Part shown: in pieces, positions 59,634 through 64,000 of the stretch
Numbering within the stretch: position 1 is the stretch's first letter
Layout: each line of letters begins with the position of its first letter
Notes under the pieces: generated by a model
Told to the model about the DNA's origin: nothing
The model's database searches: none
The model's input: only the letters and a program-made list of their open reading frames with translations
Program-made: the position numbers and the translations under genes
Source: Actinobacteria bacterium UBA2272
GTDB lineage: Bacteria > Actinomycetota > Coriobacteriia > Anaerosomatales > Anaerosomataceae
NCBI GenBank assembly: GCA_002347725.1
Contig: DDXA01000003.1
Span: 434,001 to 498,000 of the forward strand
Direction of reading: 5' to 3'
DNA: 64,000 nucleotides

Positions 59634-62414
59634 TCAGAGAGCCGAGACGACGGTGGAGCAGCGCGCGCACAGCCCATCGGCGCCGAGCTCGCGCCAGTTC
59701 CAGCAGCGAGGGCACTTCGCACCCTCGGCCGCCTCGACGATGACCCCGGGCGCTCCGGCTTCGGCCTCACAGTCATCGGCAGGTTCGAGCACGACCGCCG
59801 AGACGATGAACATCTCGGCCAGCGCCTCGGCCCCGCGCGCTTCGAGCACCGCACGGTCCTCCGGCACCGCGCGCACACGCAGCCGGGCCTGCTGGCTCTT
59901 GCCGATCTCGCCCGCGTTGCGCGCGTCCTCGAGTGCCTTGGTCGCGGCGTCTCGCGTGGCAAGTACGACGCCATACGCGGCGCGAAGGACCGCAGCGTCC
60001 GCACGCTCCTCGGCCACCGGCCAGCCCGCCAGGTGCACGCTCACGACGCCGTCGCGCAGCGGCTCGGCGGCCGACTGCCAGACCTCCTCGGCGGTGAAAC
60101 TCAGCACCGGCGCGACGAGACGCACGACATCGCCCAGGACGGCGGCGAGCACCGTCTGCGCGCTGCGACGCGAGTGCGAGCCCGCGGCATCCGCGTACAG
60201 GCGGTCCTTGAGCACATCGAGGTAGAACGCCGAGAGTTCCACGACGCAGTAGTCGTAGACCGCGCGATAGACCGTGTGGTACTTCCATTCGTCGTATGCC
60301 TTCGTCACGCGGGACACGAGGTCGCCGAGAGAGACGAGCGCATACCGATCGAGTTCGGGCATCTCCTCGTACGGGACCGCGAGCGACGGCTCGAAGTCAG
60401 CGAGGTTGCCGAGCAGGAACCGGAACGTGTTCCTGATGCGGCGATACGCCTCGCTCGTCCGCTCGAGGATCTCGTCCGAGACGCTCACGTCCTGCGAGTA
60501 GTCCGACGACGCCACCCACAGGCGGATGATATCGGCACCGTACTTCGACACGACGTCGAGCGGCGAGATCACGTTGCCGAGTGACTTGGACATCTTGCGG
60601 CCGTCGCCGTCGACGATGAACCCGTGGGTGAGAACCGCCGAGAACGGCGCCTGGTCGTATGCGCCGACGCTCGTCAGCAGCGCCGATTGGAACCAGCCGC
60701 GGTGCTGGTCGGAACCCTCGAGATAGAGCTCTGCCGGACGGTGGAGTTCGGGGCGCGCCTCGAGCACGCTCGTGTGCGAGACCCCGGACTCGAACCAGAC
60801 GTCCACGATGTCGCTCTCGGCCTTCAACTCCGAGCCGCCGCACCGGGAACACACGGTCCCCGCAGGCAGATATTCGGCGGGCTTCTTCTTGAACCAGGCG
60901 TCGGCGCCCTCGGTGGCAAAGAGATGCTCCACGGCGGCGAACGTCTCGTCTGTTGCCACGGTCTCGCCGCACGCGACACACGCGAACACGGGGATGGGAA
61001 CGCCCCACGCACGTTGTCGGCTGATGCACCAGTCGGGACGATCGGCCACCATGGAGCCGATTCGATTGACCGACCATCCGGGCACCCACTCCACACCCTT
61101 CATCGCCTGCAGGGCGGCGTCTCGCAGTCCGGTGGCATCCATCGAGACGAACCACTGCTCGGTGGCGCGGAAGATGACCGGCTTCTTGCAGCGCCAGCAG
61201 TGCGGATAGCTGTGCGAGGTGGTGCCCGCATGCACGAGCGACCCCTGCTCACGAAGCCACTCGATGATCACCGGATTGGCCTTCTCGACGTGCATCCCCG
61301 CGAAGGGGCCGCCACCCGCGTCGAACACGCCATTGTCGTCGACCGGCATCAGCGACGGCAGGCCGAACCGCTGGCCGACGAGGTAGTCCTCTTCGCCGTG
61401 ACCGGGCGCCGTGTGCACTGCGCCCGTGCCTGTCGAGAGCTCCACGTGCTCCCCGGTGATGATCACGCCAGTGCCGTCGGTGTGGACGGGAAGCGCGTAG
61501 TGGAGACCCGCAAGTGCGCCGCCCTTCACACGAACCGGCAGCACGTGGTAGTCCTCCCATCCGGCGATTCCCGCGACGCTCTCGACGAGCGCCTCGGCGA
61601 GAACCACGATCTCGTCGGCGACCTGCACGCCCACGTAGTCGGCGTCGTCGGCCAGGGTTACGGCCACGTTGGCCGGTAGCGTCCACGGCGTCGTCGTCCA
61701 GATGAGTACCGAGACAGGCAGATCCTCGGCTGCCCACGGCTCGGGCACATCGGTAAACCTGAACTTGACGTAGATACTATGCGACGTCTCGTCGCTGTAC
61801 TCGATCTCAGCCTCCGCCAGTGCCGTCTTGCAGCGATAGCACCAGTGGATGGGCTTCGAGCCCCGGTAGACCATGCCGCGCCTGAACATCTCGGCGAAGA
61901 CCTTCACGTTACCGGCCTCGTAGGCCGGGTTCAGCGTCAGGTACGGGTCGTCGAAATCCCCCTGCACGCCCAGGCGCTGGAACTCCGCCGCCTGCACGCC
62001 GACGAAACGCATCGCATAGTCCCGGCACAGTGCGCGCAGGTCGGCCTGCGAGATCTCCTTCATGCGCTCCGGGCCGAGGTCCTTCTCGACCTGGTGCTCG
62101 ATCGGCTGCCCGTGGCAGTCCCACCCGGGAACATACGGGGCGTAGTAGCCGCGCATCGACTTGTACTTGACGACGAGGTCCTTGAGCACCTTGTTGAAGG
62201 CCGTGCCCATGTGGATGTGGCCGTTGGCATACGGCGGGCCGTCGTGAAGCACGAACACCGGTCCGTTCTCATTCGCCTCGAGGCACCTACGGTAGATATC
62301 GAGTTCGTCCCAGAACCGCAGCCACTCAGGCTCTCGTGTCGCCAGGCTCGCCCGCATCGGGAACGCGGTATCCGGCAGGTTCATGGTCTGCTTGTAGTCG
62401 ACCTTCTCGGTCAT
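59634..62414 (-). CDS. ileS: Isoleucyl-tRNA synthetase
   Basis: IleS charges tRNA-Ile. The 926-residue class-I enzyme has the HIGH motif DGPPYANGHIHMG, the CP1 editing domain in the middle, and KMSKS in DGRKMSKSLGNVIS. A C-terminal zinc motif, CPRCWNWRELGADGLCARC, is typical of bacterial type-1 IleS (the mupirocin-sensitive kind). The ATG at 62414 has GAGAGG eight bases upstream. A T-box leader (62461-62759) controls it. Confidence 0.96.
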   Translation of the reverse strand: MTEKVDYKQTMNLPDTAFPMRASLATREPEWLRFWDELDIYRRCLEANENGPVFVLHDGPPYANGHIHMGTAFNKVLKDLVVKYKSMRGYYAPYVPGWDCHGQPIEHQVEKDLGPERMKEISQADLRALCRDYAMRFVGVQAAEFQRLGVQGDFDDPYLTLNPAYEAGNVKVFAEMFRRGMVYRGSKPIHWCYRCKTALAEAEIEYSDETSHSIYVKFRFTDVPEPWAAEDLPVSVLIWTTTPWTLPANVAVTLADDADYVGVQVADEIVVLAEALVESVAGIAGWEDYHVLPVRVKGGALAGLHYALPVHTDGTGVIITGEHVELSTGTGAVHTAPGHGEEDYLVGQRFGLPSLMPVDDNGVFDAGGGPFAGMHVEKANPVIIEWLREQGSLVHAGTTSHSYPHCWRCKKPVIFRATEQWFVSMDATGLRDAALQAMKGVEWVPGWSVNRIGSMVADRPDWCISRQRAWGVPIPVFACVACGETVATDETFAAVEHLFATEGADAWFKKKPAEYLPAGTVCSRCGGSELKAESDIVDVWFESGVSHTSVLEARPELHRPAELYLEGSDQHRGWFQSALLTSVGAYDQAPFSAVLTHGFIVDGDGRKMSKSLGNVISPLDVVSKYGADIIRLWVASSDYSQDVSVSDEILERTSEAYRRIRNTFRFLLGNLADFEPSLAVPYEEMPELDRYALVSLGDLVSRVTKAYDEWKYHTVYRAVYDYCVVELSAFYLDVLKDRLYADAAGSHSRRSAQTVLAAVLGDVVRLVAPVLSFTAEEVWQSAAEPLRDGVVSVHLAGWPVAEERADAAVLRAAYGVVLATRDAATKALEDARNAGEIGKSQQARLRVRAVPEDRAVLEARGAEALAEMFIVSAVVLEPADDCEAEAGAPGVIVEAAEGAKCPRCWNWRELGADGLCARCSTVVSAL

Positions 62415-62460
62415 CGGCCCATCCTCTCGCCTCTCGCGGCTACCTCGAGGCAACGACAAA

Positions 62461-62492
62461 GCGCGCCCGTCCTCTTCTGGGACGAAGCGCGC
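62461..62492 (-). terminator. T-box leader terminator of ileS
   Basis: GCGCGCTTCGTCC and GGACGGGCGCGC pair around an AGAAGA-rich loop, then TTTGTCGTT. The CGTCCC in its 5' arm is the partner of the T-box GGG(T) in the antiterminator, so the two structures are exclusive. Confidence 0.75.
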
Positions 62493-62759
62493 CTCGGGGG
62501 TTCAGGTGCTGCTCCGCGGTACCACCCAGCTTGCGCGCACGTCCATCAGGACGACGCGCCACTCGGTCGCCCGATAACGGGGGCATCCGTCGGCGCCTAC
62601 GGGGCATCGCTGCCGTTCGGGCCGAGGCTCGGAGGTGATCTTCGGCTGCGCCTTCGCCTGCGGGCTTCCACTGTCCCCGCTCGCTGCCGAGGCGGTCTCG
62701 CGCCTACTCTTCCTCGTCACAGCCATCGTCATGCTGTCGCGCGACCCTCGGGCCGCGTA
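62461..62759 (-). promoter_or_regulatory. T-box riboswitch of ileS
   Basis: The minus-strand leader has the T-box sequence GGGTGGTACCGCGG (62514-62527), whose TGGN pairs with the free CCA of uncharged tRNA. The stem I specifier region around 62638 reads GAAGATCACC, and ATC is an Ile codon. Upstream are an AGTA motif and GTGGAAGCC, typical of stem I. When tRNA-Ile is uncharged, binding lets the antiterminator form and ileS is transcribed. Confidence 0.85.
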
Positions 62760-62765
62760 GGTGCG

Positions 62766-62795
62766 ATGGTAGCGCGCGGAGCCGACAGGGGTCAA
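62766..62795 (-). promoter_or_regulatory. Promoter of the ileS T-box leader
   Basis: TTGACC (62790-62795), 18 bases and TACCAT (62766-62771) on the minus strand. The start would be near 62759, giving a leader of about 345 bases. The stop of yggU lies 20 bases upstream. Confidence 0.68.
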
Positions 62796-62814
62796 CGCAC
62801 GAAGCACGCCCGTC

Positions 62815-63090
62815 TCAGAACAGCCCCCCCTGCGGCGTGCCGAACGCCGCACGCGCCTCGGCCTCCCCCACGCCGTCGACCTCGAGCTGCTTGTGGCGGC
62901 TCGCTTCCCCACGCACCACACGCACTGCGCCTTTCGGCACGCCGAGTGCGGCGGCGATCACCCTGCATGCGGCTGCGTTGGCCTTGCCACCCTCCGGCGG
63001 GGCAGTGACCCTCACAGACAGCTCACCCCCTCGCCAGCCCGCGACTTCGTCGCGACCCGACTTGGGGGTGACGTGAACGGCGATCCTCAA
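62815..63090 (-). CDS. yggU: DUF167/YggU family protein
   Basis: The 91-residue protein begins with a TTG, RIAVHVTPKSGRDEVAGW, and contains VRVTAPPEGGKANAACRV, the conserved signature of YggU. The family has a known fold but no assigned reaction. It lies 12 bases after divIVA, and AGGCGG precedes the TTG. No ATG or GTG codon gives a better start. Confidence 0.85.
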   Translation of the reverse strand: MRIAVHVTPKSGRDEVAGWRGGELSVRVTAPPEGGKANAAACRVIAAALGVPKGAVRVVRGEASRHKQLEVDGVGEAEARAAFGTPQGGLF

Positions 63091-63102
63091 CGGAAGCGCC
63101 GC

Positions 63103-63870
63103 CTAGTCGATCTCCTCGATGTCGACGTCGTCCTCGCGCTCGCCGAATCCGAACTCGGCCACGTCGAAGGAGACGGTGTCGTCCGGCCGGAGCCCTGACT
63201 CGGCGACGTCGCCGAGGTGCAGGCTCGCCACGAAGCCGGCTTCAGGTGGCTCCTCCGCGATAGGCGCGTCGGCCGCGGCGGGAGCCGGCGGCTGAACGAC
63301 CGGAGGCGCAACGTCAGTGGGGACCACGATCGTGGCGGGACGCGGGGCGACGCGGGGAGCGCTCACATCGGCATCCGCGATCGTCTCGTCGCCGGCCGTG
63401 CCGACCATGAGCGTCACGTCTTCGGGAAGCGATACCTCGGCGATGCCGCGCAGGTGCGTCTCGAGCATCCGCCGGAACTCGGCGCGGAACGCCTCTTCGG
63501 CCTGCTTGATGCGCGTAAGGTCGCCGACGGCCTTCTGCTTTGAGGTCAGTGCACTGTGGATGACCTCTTTGGCCTTGACCTCGGCATCCTTGAGCACCGC
63601 AGCGGCTTCCTGCTGCGCCTTGCCGATGATCTCGTCAGCCGACTTCTGCGCGCTTACGAGCGTGTTGTGCAGCGTGCGCTCCATGTCCTGGTAGCCGCGG
63701 ACCTTCTCGTCGAGACCGTCGATGCGCTCGGAGAGGTCGATGTTCTCCTTGAACAGGCGCTCGAGCTCATCGGCGACCTGGTCGAGAAAGGCGTCGACCT
63801 CGGCCTCATTGTAGCCGCGGAGCGCGTGTCCGAACTCCTTGTGGTGGATATCGAGCGGGGTGAGCTTCAT
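63103..63870 (-). CDS. divIVA: DivIVA-domain cell-division/polar growth protein
   Basis: DivIVA binds curved membranes and recruits growth or division proteins. The 255-residue protein has the N-terminal lipid-binding segment MKLTPLDIHHKEFGHALRGY followed by a long coiled coil (about 25-150), a central helical region, and an acidic, proline-rich tail. The family name in Actinomycetota is also Wag31. The order yggT-divIVA-yggU matches the usual neighbourhood. AAGGA precedes the ATG. Confidence 0.92.
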   Translation of the reverse strand: MKLTPLDIHHKEFGHALRGYNEAEVDAFLDQVADELERLFKENIDLSERIDGLDEKVRGYQDMERTLHNTLVSAQKSADEIIGKAQQEAAAVLKDAEVKAKEVIHSALTSKQKAVGDLTRIKQAEEAFRAEFRRMLETHLRGIAEVSLPEDVTLMVGTAGDETIADADVSAPRVAPRPATIVVPTDVAPPVVQPPAPAAADAPIAEEPPEAGFVASLHLGDVAESGLRPDDTVSFDVAEFGFGEREDDVDIEEID

Positions 63871-63916
63871 CGGTCCGTCCTTCCCGACCGTGTGCGAGTT
63901 GTCCTCTTGCGGGATT

Positions 63917-64000
63917 CTAACGCAAGAACCTGACGAGTGCGGACGCGATGAGCGAAAGTGCGATCATCGCGACGATCGGCGATATGTCTATCATTCCCAT
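63917..64000 (-). CDS. YggT family membrane protein, C-terminal part
   Basis: The right edge cuts this gene; the last 27 codons are visible. They read MGMIDISPIVAMIALSLIAS, then ALVRFLR and a stop. IDISPIVAMI is the typical start of the last transmembrane helix of YggT. It is upstream of divIVA on the same strand, as in many bacteria. YggT is a small two-helix membrane protein of unclear role. Confidence 0.75.
   Translation of the reverse strand: MGMIDISPIVAMIALSLIASALVRFLR

Overview
This is a GC-rich, gene-dense bacterial chromosome segment with short intergenic gaps and many 1-8 bp start/stop overlaps. It fits an anaerobic, deep-branching member of the Actinomycetota, most likely Coriobacteriia-like. 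That placement is an inference from content: an actinobacterial integration host factor (mIHF) next to gmk and rpoZ, an RsiG-type anti-sigma protein, a DivIVA/YggT pair beside ileS, a ferredoxin-dependent 2-oxoacid oxidoreductase, a rubrerythrin and a split glycine decarboxylase. No rRNA, CRISPR array, insertion sequence or prophage was seen.

Layout. 0-7.4 kb: a partial zinc-ribbon gene, a small unknown, an RsiG-like protein with a near-complete c-di-GMP motif, then a minus-strand operon dac-gcvT-gcvH-gcvPA-gcvPB-lipM (glycine cleavage and its lipoylation). 7.5-8.8 kb: a prepilin-like protein and a membrane protein with a degenerate GGDEF domain (plus strand). 8.8-20.6 kb (minus): ACT protein and phenylacetate-CoA-ligase-type enzyme, VanW protein, nucleotidyltransferase/pseudo-phosphomannomutase fusion, pgsA, corA, mltG, small membrane proteins, a DNA-binding-like protein, tRNA-Pro(GGG) with promoter and tandem terminators, and an M23 peptidase. 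20.7-29.6 kb: coaBC diverging from korAB, an L-fucose-isomerase-fold protein, a transglutaminase-like lipoprotein, a NapH-like ferredoxin, a DJ-1 protein and an N-terminal-rubredoxin rubrerythrin. 29.6-32.9 kb: a PadR-controlled ABC-2 transporter operon with a promoter/operator that can be read directly. 33-37.1 kb: an accessory island with a macro-domain protein, VapBC, a YdcF-like protein, HigBA, an Rhs-core remnant and a small membrane protein.

37.2-52.3 kb is one long minus-strand block: a queuosine-mannosyltransferase-like glycosyltransferase, thiI, rpoZ, gmk, mihF (own promoter), and upstream the complete pyrimidine operon pyrR-pyrB-pyrC-carA-usp-carB-pyrK-pyrD-pyrF-pyrE. The pyr promoter, PyrR-binding RNA and attenuator hairpin are all visible. 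52.3-57.6 kb carries three sensor kinases and an OmpR-type regulator. 57.6-64 kb carries rluD, lspA, a TraR/DksA protein, ileS with a full T-box leader (promoter, ATC specifier, T-box, terminator), yggU, divIVA and the end of a yggT gene.

The most notable items are the RsiG-like protein with a Q-to-H change in its c-di-GMP motif, the QTMAN-like glycosyltransferase beside thiI, the catalytically degenerate mutase half of the sugar-nucleotide enzyme, a universal stress protein inside the pyr operon between carA and carB, and several perfect palindromes overlapping toxin-antitoxin and PadR promoters.
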